From assembly GCF_003386285.1 (NCBI RefSeq), contig NZ_QPNC01000023.1, forward strand, positions 1-64,000: 64,000 nt of DNA. The letters run 5' to 3'. The position numbers were made by a program, and so were the translations under genes. Below the pieces are notes generated by a model. It was not told the origin of the DNA, searched no databases, and saw only the letters and a program-made list of their open reading frames with translations. The stretch is from Nocardiopsis sp. FIRDI 009 (GTDB taxonomy: Bacteria; Actinomycetota; Actinomycetes; Streptosporangiales; Streptosporangiaceae). Below, in pieces: positions 16,767-26,301 of the stretch. Each line of letters starts with the position of its first letter. Positions within the stretch are counted from its first letter, which is position 1.

Positions 16767-17633
16767 TCAGGAGGCGAGTTCCCGGGTCACCCTCCTGAGC
16801 ATGAACTCGGAGGACTCCCGCGCCCGCTCCTCCCACGCGAACACGCACACCGTGGCCACGCCGTCGAAGTTCAGGTCGCGCAGTGTGCCGAAGAACTCGT
16901 CCCAGTCCACCTCGCCCTGGCCGATGTCCAGGTGCTGGTGGATCCGCGCGGGGGTGCCGGGCGGGTTGAGGATGTACCGCAGCCCGGACGAGCCCTTGTG
17001 GTCGAACGAGTCGGCGATGTGCACGTGCTGGAGCTTGTCGCCCGCGTACTCCATCATCCGCCGGATGTCCGCGCCCGGTTCCTCCCCCGACAGGTGGAAG
17101 GTGTGCGGCGCGCAGTACAGGTAGTTCACCCAGGGTCGGTTGATCGCCCGGACCAGGTCCACCGCGGGTTCGTTGACCTCGCAGAAGTCGTCCGGGTGCG
17201 CTTCGAGGTTGAGGGCGATCCCCTCGCGCTCGAAGATCGGCAGCAGCTCCTCCATCGACCGCCAGAACGCGCCCTCGCTCTCGGCGGCCCGCTCCGGTCG
17301 GCCGTTGAACTCGGAGTTCATCAGGTTCACGTCGAGCTCGACCGCGACCTCGATCATCCGCTTCCAGTAGCGGACCGCGTCCCGGCGCTCCTGTTCGATC
17401 GGGCTCGACCACCTGTACAGCGGCAGGATGGAGGACAGCTTCACCCCGGTCTCGCGCAGCGCGGCCCTCAGCTCCGCCACCCGGGCGTCGTCAGCCCTCG
17501 GGTGCCGGAAGAACGGCATGAACTCCGCCCGGGGGGAGAGCTCGATGTACTCGTAGCCCAGGTCCGCCACGGTCCGCACCATCTCGGTGACCGGCAGCCC
17601 CCGGAACATGTACGGGTCAATGGCGATCTTCAT
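16767..17633 (-). CDS. iolH: sugar phosphate isomerase/epimerase, inositol cluster (IolH-like)
   Basis: A 288-residue TIM-barrel protein of the AP-endonuclease-2/xylose isomerase-like family. Metal-site segments include NLMNSEFNGRP, LNLEAHPDDF, VNYLYCAPHTFH and LQHVHIADSFD. It is the last gene of the inositol operon, 14 bp after iolG, matching the position of iolH in the Corynebacterium glutamicum iol cluster. Its reaction there is not well defined; isomerisation of a keto-inositol is plausible. The ATG at 17633 was chosen because MKIAIDPYMFRGLP is the family N-terminus. Confidence 0.75.
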   Translation of the reverse strand: MKIAIDPYMFRGLPVTEMVRTVADLGYEYIELSPRAEFMPFFRHPRADDARVAELRAALRETGVKLSSILPLYRWSSPIEQERRDAVRYWKRMIEVAVELDVNLMNSEFNGRPERAAESEGAFWRSMEELLPIFEREGIALNLEAHPDDFCEVNEPAVDLVRAINRPWVNYLYCAPHTFHLSGEEPGADIRRMMEYAGDKLQHVHIADSFDHKGSSGLRYILNPPGTPARIHQHLDIGQGEVDWDEFFGTLRDLNFDGVATVCVFAWEERARESSEFMLRRVTRELAS

Positions 17634-17647
17634 GTCCTGTCTCTCCC

Positions 17648-18655
17648 TCAGGCGTAGAACGCCGGACGTTCCTTGATCCCGGTCTCGACGACGCCGCCCG
17701 AGTACAGCGACCGCACCAGGGCGTCGGTGACGATCGCCGCGGCGTAGCCGTCCCAGGCGTTCGGTCCGGTGGTCGGCCTGCCGGCGGCCACCTCGTCGAT
17801 CCACGCCTGGAACTCGGCGTCGAACGCGGCGGCGAACCGCTTCACCCAGTCCTGGAGGACGGGCGTGCTCCTCCAGCCCGCCGAGCGCACCACCGCACCG
17901 GGGATCTCCGGAAGCCGGATCGTGCCCTCCTCCCCCACGACCTCACAACCGATCTCGTAGCCGTACTGGCAGTTGACGAACACCTCGACGTCCACCCGGG
18001 CGCCGCCGGTCATCTCGAGGAGCATGATCTGCGGGTCGCGCAGGTGCTCGAACCGCCTGGCGGTCGGGCGCGGGGTGAGCACCTGCACGGCGGAGATCTC
18101 GTCGTCCAGCAGCCAACGCACCGCGTCGACCTCGTGCACGGCGGTGTCCTGCGCGGCCATCTCGGAGTGGTAGGACTCGGGCACGGTGGGGTTGCGGTGC
18201 ACGCAGTGCGCCATCAGCGGCGTGCCGATCGTCCCCTCGGCGATGGCCTCCCTCATCTGCCGGTACCCGGGGTCGAAGCGGCGCATGAAGCCGACCTGGA
18301 CCAGACGCGAGCCGTGCGCGGCCTCCGCGTCCAGGATGCGCCGGGCGTCCTCGGCGGTGGTGGCCAGCGGCTTCTCGCAGAAGACCGGCTTGCCCTCGGC
18401 GATCGCCGCCAGGACCGACTCGGCGTGCGCCGGGCCCCAGGAGGTGACCACGACCGCCTCGACCTCCGGGTCCGTGATCACGTCCGTGCCGGTGGGCAGC
18501 ACACGCGCGCCGGTGCCCTCGACCGCCCCGGCGGCGCGGTCGACGTCGATGTCGGTCGCCGCCACGACCTCGGCACCGCCCACCGAGGCGGTGATCCTGC
18601 GGATGTGCTCGGCGCCGATCCAGCCGGTGCCGATCACTCCTACCTTGACGGTCAT
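17648..18655 (-). CDS. iolG: inositol 2-dehydrogenase (Gfo/Idh/MocA family)
   Basis: 335 residues. The N-terminal Rossmann domain has VIGTGWIGAEH; CEKPLA (93-98) holds the catalytic lysine; GFMRRFDPGY and DTAVHEVDAVRWL (170-182) supply the Asp and His typical of myo-inositol dehydrogenases. It oxidises myo-inositol to 2-keto-myo-inositol (scyllo-inosose) with NAD, the first catabolic step. It follows the ABC importer genes after a 122-bp gap with hairpins and precedes iolH. A second paralogue lies at 30360-31364. Confidence 0.85.
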   Translation of the reverse strand: MTVKVGVIGTGWIGAEHIRRITASVGGAEVVAATDIDVDRAAGAVEGTGARVLPTGTDVITDPEVEAVVVTSWGPAHAESVLAAIAEGKPVFCEKPLATTAEDARRILDAEAAHGSRLVQVGFMRRFDPGYRQMREAIAEGTIGTPLMAHCVHRNPTVPESYHSEMAAQDTAVHEVDAVRWLLDDEISAVQVLTPRPTARRFEHLRDPQIMLLEMTGGARVDVEVFVNCQYGYEIGCEVVGEEGTIRLPEIPGAVVRSAGWRSTPVLQDWVKRFAAAFDAEFQAWIDEVAAGRPTTGPNAWDGYAAAIVTDALVRSLYSGGVVETGIKERPAFYA

Positions 18656-18679
18656 CGTCCCTTACCTCTCTTGGTTCCT

Positions 18680-18713
18680 CGACGGCCGAGCGGGTGTGGC
18701 CACCCGGCCGTCG
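18680..18713 (-). other. imperfect hairpin between importer and iolG
   Basis: CGACGGCC and GGGTG on the left pair with CACCC and GGCCGTCG on the right, with four unpaired bases. A second GC-rich inverted repeat lies at about 18721-18770 (CGGTCTCC and GGCCGG against CCGGCC and GGAGACACCG). They may reduce read-through into iolG-iolH or stabilise the 3' end of the transporter message. Confidence 0.4.
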
Positions 18714-18777
18714 CACTCGGTCTCCCCGGCCGGCGGGGCCGGGGTCCCCGGTCGGCCGGAGACACCGGCCGATCCGG

Positions 18778-19674
18778 TCAGCGCCCCTGGACGGCCGGGC
18801 CCTCGCCCGCCGCGTCGTGCGCCGGACCCTCCTCCGGTCCCCTGCCCCGCGCCAGCTCGTGCTGGAGCGCGTCCAGCTCGGCGCCGCCCGCCATGTGGTG
18901 GGTGAGGTCGTCGAGGGTGAGGTCGGACCGGGGCCGGTCGAGCTCGGTCTCGCCCAGCTTGATCACCACGAAGTGGTCGCCGACCAGGTACGCGTGGTGC
19001 GGGTTGTGCGTGATGAGGATGACGCCCAGACCGGCCTCGCGGGCCGCGTCGACGTACTTCAGGACCACACCCGACTGCTTGACGCCCAGCGCGGCGGTCG
19101 GCTCGTCCAGGATCAGCACGCGGGCGCCGAAGTAGACGGCCCGCGCGATGGCCACGACCTGGCGCTGGCCGCCGGACAGGTTGCCGACGGGAGCGTCGAT
19201 GTCGGGCAGGTCGATGCCCATCTTCCTCAGCTCCTCGTCCGCGATGCGGCGCATCCGGGCGACGTCGAGCATCCGGAGGGGACCGACGCCCCTGTGCAGC
19301 TCGGATCCGAGGAAGAAGTTGCGCCACACCGGCATCAGGGGAACCATCGCCAGGTCCTGGTAGACCGTGGCGATGCCCCGGTCGAGGGCCTGTCGCGGGG
19401 ACGAGAAGTCCACCGGTTCGCCGTCCACCAGGTACTCGCCCGACGTCGGCCGGTACAACCCGGCGATGATCTTGATCAGTGTGGACTTGCCCGCGCCGTT
19501 GTCACCGAGGATGCAGGTGACCTCGCCCGCGTCGACCCGCAGACCGATCCCGGCCAGGGCCCTGATGTTGCCGAAGGTCTTGCCGACGTCGCGCAGTTCC
19601 AGCAGCGGCGCCTTCTCCGGTCCGGCGCCCGCGGCCCCCGTCGGCGTGGTGCCCGTCTCGGTCATCGTGCTCAC
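18778..19674 (-). CDS. sugar ABC transporter ATPase (single NBD)
   Basis: A 298-residue ATPase of the ribose/CUT2 class with one nucleotide-binding domain: Walker [10 protein letters not shown] (58-66), signature LSGGQRQ (166-172), Walker B LILDEPT (187-193) and H-loop ITHNPHH. It energises the adjacent permease for probable myo-inositol uptake. GTG 19674 is preferred because GAGGTG at the end of the permease gene lies six bases upstream; ATG 19665 is the alternative. The C-terminal tail is Glu/Gly-rich. Confidence 0.83.
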   Translation of the reverse strand: MSTMTETGTTPTGAAGAGPEKAPLLELRDVGKTFGNIRALAGIGLRVDAGEVTCILGDNGAGKSTLIKIIAGLYRPTSGEYLVDGEPVDFSSPRQALDRGIATVYQDLAMVPLMPVWRNFFLGSELHRGVGPLRMLDVARMRRIADEELRKMGIDLPDIDAPVGNLSGGQRQVVAIARAVYFGARVLILDEPTAALGVKQSGVVLKYVDAAREAGLGVILITHNPHHAYLVGDHFVVIKLGETELDRPRSDLTLDDLTHHMAGGAELDALQHELARGRGPEEGPAHDAAGEGPAVQGR

Positions 19675-19679
19675 CCCGG

Positions 19680-20744
19680 TCACCTCTTGTTCGCTTGTGT
19701 ACGGACCCAGCCGTTGACCACGACGGCCAGCAGCAGCATCGCCCCGACGAAGAAGAACACCCAGTTGTTGTCCCAGCCGGCGAGGACGATGCCCTGGCGG
19801 GTCATGCCGTAGATGAACGCGCCGACGGCGGCGCCGATCACCGTTCCGTAGCCACCGGTGAGCAGGCATCCCCCGACGACGGCCGCCATGATGTACAGCA
19901 GCTCGTTGCCCACGCCCTCACCGGACTGCACCGTGTTGAACATGAAGAGCAGGTGCATGCCGGAGAACCAGGCCATGAGGCCGACCGTCATGAACAGGCC
20001 GATCTTGACCTTGGCGACCGGGACACCGACCGCCCGGGCGCTCTCGGCGTCGCCGCCGACCGCGTAGATCCAGTTGCCGACCTTGGTGCGCATCAGCACC
20101 CAGGTCGCCAGTCCGACGAACACCATCCACCACAGGACGGTCACGCGGACCTCGACCCCCGCGACGCCGAAGCTGGAGGCGAAGACCGCGCGGGCCGAGT
20201 CGAAGCCGTCCATCGCCGAGATGTTGCGGGTGGAGACACTGCCGGTGACCAGCTTGGTGATGCCGATGTTGAGCCCCTGCAGCATCAGGAACATCGACAG
20301 CGTCACCAGGAAGCTGGGCAGTCTGGTGCGGACCAGGATCCACCCGTTGAGGAACCCGATGGCGAGCGACACCGCCAGGGCGAACAGGACACCGACCCAC
20401 ACGTTCAGCGAGAAGTACCAGGAGAACATGGCCGCGGACAGGCCGGAGGCGACCACCGCGACACCCGCGGACAGGTCGAACTCACCGCCGATCATCAGCA
20501 GCGCCACGCCCACGGCCATGATGCCGATGGTCGAGCTGGCGTAGAGGATGTTGGTGAACGCGCCCGCCGAGCGGAACGGGTCGGCGATCGTGAAGAAGAC
20601 GGTGAAGACGATCACCGCGCCGACCAGGGAGCCGACCTCGGGTCGGGTCATGAAGCGGCGCAGCGTGGATCTGCGGCTCACCCGGAGGGTTCTCTCCGAA
20701 CCGCCCCCCGGACGCAGCGCCTCGGACGTGAGGGTCTGGCTCAT
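19680..20744 (-). CDS. sugar ABC transporter permease (RbsC-like)
   Basis: A 354-residue inner-membrane permease of the CUT2 family with about ten hydrophobic segments beginning near residue 40. It has the family pattern [15 protein letters not shown] after the second segment, [19 protein letters not shown], and [16 protein letters not shown], the cytoplasmic loop that contacts the ATPase. It begins two bases after the stop of the binding-protein gene and ends just before the ATPase start. In this operon it most likely imports myo-inositol. Confidence 0.87.
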   Translation of the reverse strand: MSQTLTSEALRPGGGSERTLRVSRRSTLRRFMTRPEVGSLVGAVIVFTVFFTIADPFRSAGAFTNILYASSTIGIMAVGVALLMIGGEFDLSAGVAVVASGLSAAMFSWYFSLNVWVGVLFALAVSLAIGFLNGWILVRTRLPSFLVTLSMFLMLQGLNIGITKLVTGSVSTRNISAMDGFDSARAVFASSFGVAGVEVRVTVLWWMVFVGLATWVLMRTKVGNWIYAVGGDAESARAVGVPVAKVKIGLFMTVGLMAWFSGMHLLFMFNTVQSGEGVGNELLYIMAAVVGGCLLTGGYGTVIGAAVGAFIYGMTRQGIVLAGWDNNWVFFFVGAMLLLAVVVNGWVRTQANKR

Positions 20745-20746
20745 CG

Positions 20747-21733
20747 TCACCGGGTTCCTTCCTCGGCGAACACGGCGACCTCGTCGATGTTGGTCTCGTC
20801 GATGAACGCCGGACCGGTCAGGACGGGCTCGCTTCCGCCGCCGGAGATGTTGCCGTTGGTGTTGTGGAGCCACAGGCCGTCCACGGCCAGGTAGCCCTGG
20901 AGGTAGGGCTGCTGGTCGACGGCCCACTCGACGATGCCGCCCTGGATGGCGCCGACGAGGTCCCGGTTGGTGTCGAAGGTGGCCACCTTCGCGTCGCTGC
21001 CCGCGTCGTCGACCGCGTCGACGGCGGTCATGGCGATCGGCGCGCCCAGGGTGACCACGTAGTCGAACTCCTCGTCCGCCTGGAGGCTGGAGGCGATGCT
21101 GGACCGGACCTCCGGCATGTTCGCGCTGTCCACGTACAGCACCTCGGACTCGCCCTCGAAGGCATCGCCCAGGGAGGCGCACCGGGTCTCCAGGGCCACG
21201 TGGCCCTGCTCCTGGATGACGCACATGACCTTCTCCGCGCCGACGTCGTTCAGCCGCTCCCCGAACGCGGTACCGGCCAGGTGCTCGTCGGTGCCGAAGT
21301 ACTCCAGCACGCCCATGTCCTGCCACTCCTCGATCCCGGAGTTGAACGCGACCACCGGGATGCCCGCCTCGACGGCGTCGGAGATGGCGCCCTCCAGCGC
21401 GTCCGGCTTGGCGAGGGTGACGGCGATGCCGTCCACCTCGCGGTCGATGGCGTTCTGGATGAGGTTGGCCTGTTCCCGGGCCTCCGGCGCGGAGGAGTAC
21501 TCCAGCTCGATCCCGCTCTTGGCCGCCGCGTCCTCGGCTCCCGCGCGGATGATGTCCCAGAAGGTGTCACCGGGGACCTCGTGCGTGATCATCGCGACGG
21601 TCATGTCGGGCAGCTCGACGTCACCGCCGCCTCCGCCGGTCTCCCGGCCTCCCTCCGAGCTGCACGCCGTCGCGGCGAGCGACAGGCTCACGGCCCCTGC
21701 GATCAGGGCGGTGTGGGTGGTGTTGCGCTTCAT
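20747..21733 (-). CDS. sugar-binding lipoprotein of ABC importer
   Basis: A 328-residue periplasmic-binding-protein-like lipoprotein (RbsB type). The signal peptide starts MKRNTTHTALIAGAV, and its lipobox ATAC puts the lipidated cysteine at 24, followed by a Ser/Gly linker. The mature part has VAMITHEVPGDTFWDIIRAGAEDAA and GIAVTLAKPD, usual for sugar binders. It lies between iolE and the permease gene, so myo-inositol is the expected ligand. Its high Asp/Glu content fits an extracellular protein. Confidence 0.87.
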   Translation of the reverse strand: MKRNTTHTALIAGAVSLSLAATACSSEGGRETGGGGGDVELPDMTVAMITHEVPGDTFWDIIRAGAEDAAAKSGIELEYSSAPEAREQANLIQNAIDREVDGIAVTLAKPDALEGAISDAVEAGIPVVAFNSGIEEWQDMGVLEYFGTDEHLAGTAFGERLNDVGAEKVMCVIQEQGHVALETRCASLGDAFEGESEVLYVDSANMPEVRSSIASSLQADEEFDYVVTLGAPIAMTAVDAVDDAGSDAKVATFDTNRDLVGAIQGGIVEWAVDQQPYLQGYLAVDGLWLHNTNGNISGGGSEPVLTGPAFIDETNIDEVAVFAEEGTR

Positions 21734-21849
21734 GGTTCGACCTCTTGTCGGTCTGGGGGATTCACTCAACCTGTGGTTGGTCGCAGGGGCCGGTGCGACT
21801 TGCGGGGAGTCCGCGCTTTGGGCGGCGGGCTCAGCGTGTGGTACGGACG

Positions 21850-22767
21850 TCAGGCCCTCTGGTGGCGCGCTCCCAATCCGCAGCTGTTGAGGTATCTGCG
21901 GGTCCGGACCGCGATGGGCAGCGGAACGTCCGGCTCGCACGGGTACAGGTCCTGCTCGACGATCACGAAGAGCCGGGCGTCGACCTCGTCGAGCGCGTCG
22001 ATGACGGCCTTGGGCGAGGGCTCGCCCGCCGGGGGCTCCACGCACACGCCGCGCTTGACGGCCTCGCCGAAACCGAGCTTCTCCTCGTGGACCTGCCGGA
22101 CGACCTCCGGGTCCATCTGCTTGATGTGCACGTAGTCGACGCGCTCGGAGTACCGGCGGATCAGGTCCACGGCGTCACCGCCGCCGTAGGCCACGTGGCC
22201 GGTGTCCAGGCACAGGGAAACCAGGTCGGGGTCGGTCCCGTCGAGGAACCGCTCGATCTCGGGCTGGGTCTGGATGTGGGTGTCGGCGTGCGAGTGCAGG
22301 CACAGGCGCACGTCGTAGTCGTTCAGCAGGATCCTGCCGAGCTCGTCGGCGGACCGGTGGAGGTTCCTCCAGCGGCCGTCGTCGAGCGTCGGGGACTCGG
22401 TGAACTCCCCGGTCTTCTCGTCCCGGTACATGGGCGGGATGAAGACCAGGTGGTGCGCGCCGACGGCGGCGGTGAGCTCGGCGACCCTCCGGACGGTGGC
22501 GACGGTGTCGTCCCATGCGTCCGGGTCGTGCAGGTTGCCGAACACCGTGCCGCCGGAGACCTTCAGGCCGCGCCGGCCGACCTCGTCGGCGAGGCGCTTC
22601 GGCTCGGTGGGCAGGTAGCCGTACGGACCCAGTTCGAGCCACTCGTACCCGGCCTCGGCCAGCTCGTCGAGGAAGCGGTGCCACGGCGTCTGGTGTTCGT
22701 CCTGCGGGAACCACACCCCCCATGAGTCGGGGGCGGATCCCAGGACCAGTTTCTCCGTCATGTCCAT
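21850..22767 (-). CDS. iolE: inosose dehydratase (IolE-like)
   Basis: A 305-residue TIM-barrel protein starting SAPDSWGVWFPQDEHQTPW, the recognisable IolE opening, with metal-site regions LCLHSHADTHIQT, SLCLDTGHVAYGGGD and VDYVHIKQMD. IolE dehydrates scyllo-inosose to 3D-trihydroxycyclohexane-1,2-dione, the second step. It is separated from iolA by a 127-bp gap with a strong hairpin. ATG 22767 and ATG 22761 are both possible starts. Confidence 0.86.
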   Translation of the reverse strand: MDMTEKLVLGSAPDSWGVWFPQDEHQTPWHRFLDELAEAGYEWLELGPYGYLPTEPKRLADEVGRRGLKVSGGTVFGNLHDPDAWDDTVATVRRVAELTAAVGAHHLVFIPPMYRDEKTGEFTESPTLDDGRWRNLHRSADELGRILLNDYDVRLCLHSHADTHIQTQPEIERFLDGTDPDLVSLCLDTGHVAYGGGDAVDLIRRYSERVDYVHIKQMDPEVVRQVHEEKLGFGEAVKRGVCVEPPAGEPSPKAVIDALDEVDARLFVIVEQDLYPCEPDVPLPIAVRTRRYLNSCGLGARHQRA

Positions 22768-22836
22768 CTCGTTTCGTGAGGGGTGTGGCTGGTCACCCGG
22801 CCGGAGCCGGTCGCGGTTTCGCGGCGAGGGGTTTTC

Positions 22837-22894
22837 GGGGTGTCGTCCGGGCGCCCGGACCCGGGCCGGAGCGGAGGCCCGGAGCGGACACCCC
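22837..22894 (-). terminator. hairpin directly after iolA
   Basis: GGGGTGTC (22837-22844) pairs with GACACCCC (22887-22894), with more GC pairing inside. It begins at the base following the iolA stop and splits the operon between enzymes (iolC to iolA) and iolE plus the importer. There is no U-tract, so partial termination or 3'-end protection is likelier than a full stop. Confidence 0.5.
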
Positions 22895-24391
22895 CTAACC
22901 GTGGGTGGGGAAGTTGAAGGCGGCCTCGACCGAGCGGCCGACGTGCGGCCAGCGGCTGGTGACGACCTTGGCGCGGGTGTAGAACCGCACGCCCTCGGGG
23001 CCGTGGATGTGGTTCCCGCCGAAGAGCGAGTCCTTCCAGCCGCCGAAGGAGTAGTGCGCCATCGGCACGGGGATCGGCACGTTGACGCCGATCATCCCGA
23101 CCGTCACCCTGCGCTGGAAGCGGCGCGCGGCCTCGCCGTCGCTGGTGAAGATGGCGGTGCCGTTGCCGTACGGGTTGGCGTTGACCAGCGCGATCGCCTC
23201 GTCCAGATCGGCGGCGCGGACGATGACCAGCAGGGGCCCGAAGACCTCCTCCCGGTACACGTCCATGTCCGGGGTGACCCCGTCGAGCACCGACGGGCCG
23301 ACGAAGAAGCCCTCCTCGTGCCCCTCCACCCTCAGGTCGCGGCCGTCGACCACGACCACCGCGCCCTGCTCCTCTCCGGAGGTGACGAACCCGGCGACGC
23401 GGTCGCGGGCCTGGGCGGTGATGACCGGGCCCATCTCGTTCGAGGGGTCCTGCCCCGGGCCGACCCTGACCGCCTTGGCCTTGTCGGCGAGCACCGGCAC
23501 CAGGGCGTCGGCGGCCTCGCCGACGGCGACCGCGACGGAGATCGCCATGCAGCGCTGACCGGCGGAGCCGAACGCGGCCGCGGTCAGGTGGTCGGCGGCG
23601 AACTCCAGGTCGGCGTCGGGCATGACGACCGCGTGGTTCTTGGCTCCGCCCAGGGCCTGGACGCGCTTGCCGGAGGCGGTGCCGCGCTCGTGCACGTACC
23701 TGGCGATCGGCGTGGAGCCGACGAAGGAGACGGCCTCGACGTCCCCGTGGTCCAGGAGCGCGTCGACGGCGGTCCTGTCCCCGTGCACCACGTTGAACAC
23801 GCCGTCGGGCAGCCCCGCGTCGGCGTAGAGCCGGGCGACGAGGTTGGACACCGACGGGTCGCGCTCGCTGGGCTTGAGCACGAACGTGTTGCCGCAGGCG
23901 ATCGCGATCGGGTGCATCCACAGGGGCACCATGATCGGGAAGTTGAACGGGGTGATCCCCGCGACGACGCCGAGCGGCTGACGGAAGTCGAAGGAGTCGA
24001 CCCCGGTGGAGATCTGGTCGGAGTAGCCGCCCTTGAGCGCGCTGACGATGCCGCAGGCGTACTCGACGACCTCGCGGCCGCGGACGATCTCGCCCCTGGC
24101 GTCGTCGACCACCTTGCCGTGCTCGGCGGCGATGATCCGGGCCATCTCGTCCTCGTGTCTGGCCAGGAGCTCGCGCAGCGAGAACAGCACGCGCGTGCGC
24201 TTGGTCAGGGACGAGTCGCCCCAGCTCTCGAAGGCCCTGGCCGCCGCGGCGACGGCGGCGTCGACGGCGGAAGGCTCGGCGAGCAGGACGTCGGCCTGCC
24301 GCTCCCCCGTCGCCGGGTTCCACACCGGCGCGGTGCGGGTCGAGGCCCCGAAGGTCGCGGCCCCGTCGATCCAGTGCTGGATGGTCTTCAC
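22895..24391 (-). CDS. iolA: methylmalonate-semialdehyde dehydrogenase (CoA-acylating)
   Basis: A 498-residue aldehyde dehydrogenase. It has ITPFNFPIMVPLWMHPIAIA (N150 of the active site), the catalytic C281 in GSAGQRCMAIS, and NFPTHG near the end, as in MmsA/IolA. It converts malonate semialdehyde (or methylmalonate semialdehyde) with CoA and NAD to acetyl- or propionyl-CoA, the last step of inositol breakdown. GTG start with AGGA upstream. It follows iolD after 26 bp. Confidence 0.9.
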   Translation of the reverse strand: MKTIQHWIDGAATFGASTRTAPVWNPATGERQADVLLAEPSAVDAAVAAAARAFESWGDSSLTKRTRVLFSLRELLARHEDEMARIIAAEHGKVVDDARGEIVRGREVVEYACGIVSALKGGYSDQISTGVDSFDFRQPLGVVAGITPFNFPIMVPLWMHPIAIACGNTFVLKPSERDPSVSNLVARLYADAGLPDGVFNVVHGDRTAVDALLDHGDVEAVSFVGSTPIARYVHERGTASGKRVQALGGAKNHAVVMPDADLEFAADHLTAAAFGSAGQRCMAISVAVAVGEAADALVPVLADKAKAVRVGPGQDPSNEMGPVITAQARDRVAGFVTSGEEQGAVVVVDGRDLRVEGHEEGFFVGPSVLDGVTPDMDVYREEVFGPLLVIVRAADLDEAIALVNANPYGNGTAIFTSDGEAARRFQRRVTVGMIGVNVPIPVPMAHYSFGGWKDSLFGGNHIHGPEGVRFYTRAKVVTSRWPHVGRSVEAAFNFPTHG

Positions 24392-24417
24392 TGTGGGTTC
24401 CTCGGATCCGGGAGGCG

Positions 24418-26301
24418 TCACAGGTAGTGGCGCTGTCCCTGCTTGTGCGAGCGGTAGGTCGGATAGGCGTCGCGGGTGGAGTCGAGGTCGGACACCTGGC
24501 TGACGGGCACGTCCCACCAGGCGCTGCCGGGCGGGTTGGGGCCCTCCGGGTCGGTCTCGATGTGCACGACCGTGGTGGTGTCGGCGGCCTTGGCCTCGAC
24601 GAGGGCCTGGCGGAACTCCTCGATCCCGTCGGCGCGGATGACGCGGGCGCCGAGGCTCGCGGCGTTGGCCGCCAGATCGACGGGCAGGACGGGCCCGTCG
24701 AGCTGTCCGGTGGACGGGTCGCGGTAGCGGTACCTCGTGCCGAACCGCTGGGAGCCGAGTTCCTCCGACAGGGACCCGATGGAGGCGAAACCGTGGTTCT
24801 GGACCACGACGATGATCACCTTGATCCGCTCGGAGACCATCGTGACGATCTCCTGGGCCATCATCAGGTAGGACCCGTCGCCGACCAGGACGACCACCTC
24901 ACGGGAGGGATCGGCCATCTTGACGCCGGTCCCGCTGGCCACCTCGTAGCCCATGCAGGAGTAGGCGTACTCGACGTGGTAGGACTTCGGGTCCCTGGCC
25001 CGCCAGAGCATCTGGAGGTCCCCGGGCATGCTCCCGGCGGCGTTGACGACCACGTCGCGGTCGTCGAGGACGTCGTTGAGCGCTCCGAGCACGGCCGTCT
25101 GGGCGGGCGGCGGGCCGTGCTCGACGGTGTAGCAGGCGTCGGTGACGGCGGCCCACTCGTCGGCCAGCGCCCGGGAGCGGGCCCAGTGGTCGGCCGGGAC
25201 CTCCCAGCCGGCCAGTTCCCGGCGCAGCGCCTCCAGGCCCGCGCGCGCGTCGGCGACCAGCTGGGTGGCGGCGTGCTTGGCCGCGTCCAGCCGGGCCACG
25301 TTCAGGTTGACGAAGGTGACGTCCGGGTCGGCGAAGACCGTGTGGCTGGCGGTGGTGAAGTCGCTGTAGCGGGTGCCGACGCCGATCACCACGTCCGCCT
25401 CGCGGGCGAGCGTGTTGGCGCTCCTGGCGCCGGTGGAGCCGATCCCGCCGACGGCGCGGTCGTGGTCCCACGGAAGCGCCCCCTTGCCCGCGTGGGTGTC
25501 GGCGACCGGGATACCGGTGGCCTCCGCGAACGCGCGCAGGGCCGCGCACGCCTCGGAGTAGACCACGCCGCCGCCCGCGACGATCAGCGGCCGCTCCGCG
25601 CGGCGGATCACGTCGGCGGCCCGCGCCAGGGCGTCGGGCTCGGGCACCGGTCGGCCGATGTGCCAGACGCGCCGGCGGAAGAACTCCACCGGCCAGTCGT
25701 ACGCCTCGGCCTGGACGTCCTGGGGCAGGCAGAGGGTGACCGCCCCGGTCTCCGCCGGGTCGGTGAGCACCCGCAGGGCGGCCTGGGCCGCCGGAATCAG
25801 CTGTTCGGGGCGCGTGATCCGGTCGAAGTACTTGGAGACCGGCCGGAACGCGTCGTTGACGGTGACGTCGCCGCCCCGGGTGTCCTCCAACTGCTGGAGC
25901 ACCGGGTCGGGCATGCGCGTGGCGAACATGTCGCTGGGCAGCAGCAGGACCGGGATGCGGTTGGTGGTGGCCAGCGCGGCGCCGGTGACCATGTTGGTGG
26001 AGCCGGGGCCGGTCGAGGCCGAGCACGCGAAGGTCTGGAGCCGGTTGCGGGTCTTGGCGAACCCGACGCTGGCGTGGACCATGCCCTGTTCGTTGCGGGC
26101 CAGGTAGTAGGGCAGGTCGGCCTCGCCGGTCGTGGCGGCCTGGAGCAGCGCCTGGCCGAGGCCGGCGACGTTGCCGTGCCCGAAGATGCCCCACACCCCG
26201 GGGATGAACCGCTGCTCGACGCCGTCGCGCTCGCTGTACTGCGCGGCGAGGAAGCGGACCAGGGCCTGGGCCGTGGTGAGCCTGACGGTGGACCGGGTCA
26301 T
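24418..26301 (-). CDS. iolD: 3D-(3,5/4)-trihydroxycyclohexane-1,2-dione hydrolase
   Basis: A 627-residue thiamine diphosphate enzyme. The N-terminal Pyr domain has GIFGHGNVAGLGQALL and the activating glutamate in ARNEQGMVHASVG; the C-terminal PP domain has the ThDP motif VGDGSYLMM with QNHGF following. The size and these motifs match IolD, which opens the ring of the dione to 5-deoxy-glucuronate. The ATG overlaps the iolB stop by one base (TGATG). Longer open frame upstream is a shadow over iolB. Confidence 0.92.
   Translation of the reverse strand: MTRSTVRLTTAQALVRFLAAQYSERDGVEQRFIPGVWGIFGHGNVAGLGQALLQAATTGEADLPYYLARNEQGMVHASVGFAKTRNRLQTFACSASTGPGSTNMVTGAALATTNRIPVLLLPSDMFATRMPDPVLQQLEDTRGGDVTVNDAFRPVSKYFDRITRPEQLIPAAQAALRVLTDPAETGAVTLCLPQDVQAEAYDWPVEFFRRRVWHIGRPVPEPDALARAADVIRRAERPLIVAGGGVVYSEACAALRAFAEATGIPVADTHAGKGALPWDHDRAVGGIGSTGARSANTLAREADVVIGVGTRYSDFTTASHTVFADPDVTFVNLNVARLDAAKHAATQLVADARAGLEALRRELAGWEVPADHWARSRALADEWAAVTDACYTVEHGPPPAQTAVLGALNDVLDDRDVVVNAAGSMPGDLQMLWRARDPKSYHVEYAYSCMGYEVASGTGVKMADPSREVVVLVGDGSYLMMAQEIVTMVSERIKVIIVVVQNHGFASIGSLSEELGSQRFGTRYRYRDPSTGQLDGPVLPVDLAANAASLGARVIRADGIEEFRQALVEAKAADTTTVVHIETDPEGPNPPGSAWWDVPVSQVSDLDSTRDAYPTYRSHKQGQRHYL

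Noticed and set aside
16522-17412. Long extension upstream of the Pro/Glu-rich membrane protein
   Set aside because: It runs antiparallel-like over an intergenic region and iolH in a shadow frame; the basic N-terminus and membrane segment begin at 16521.
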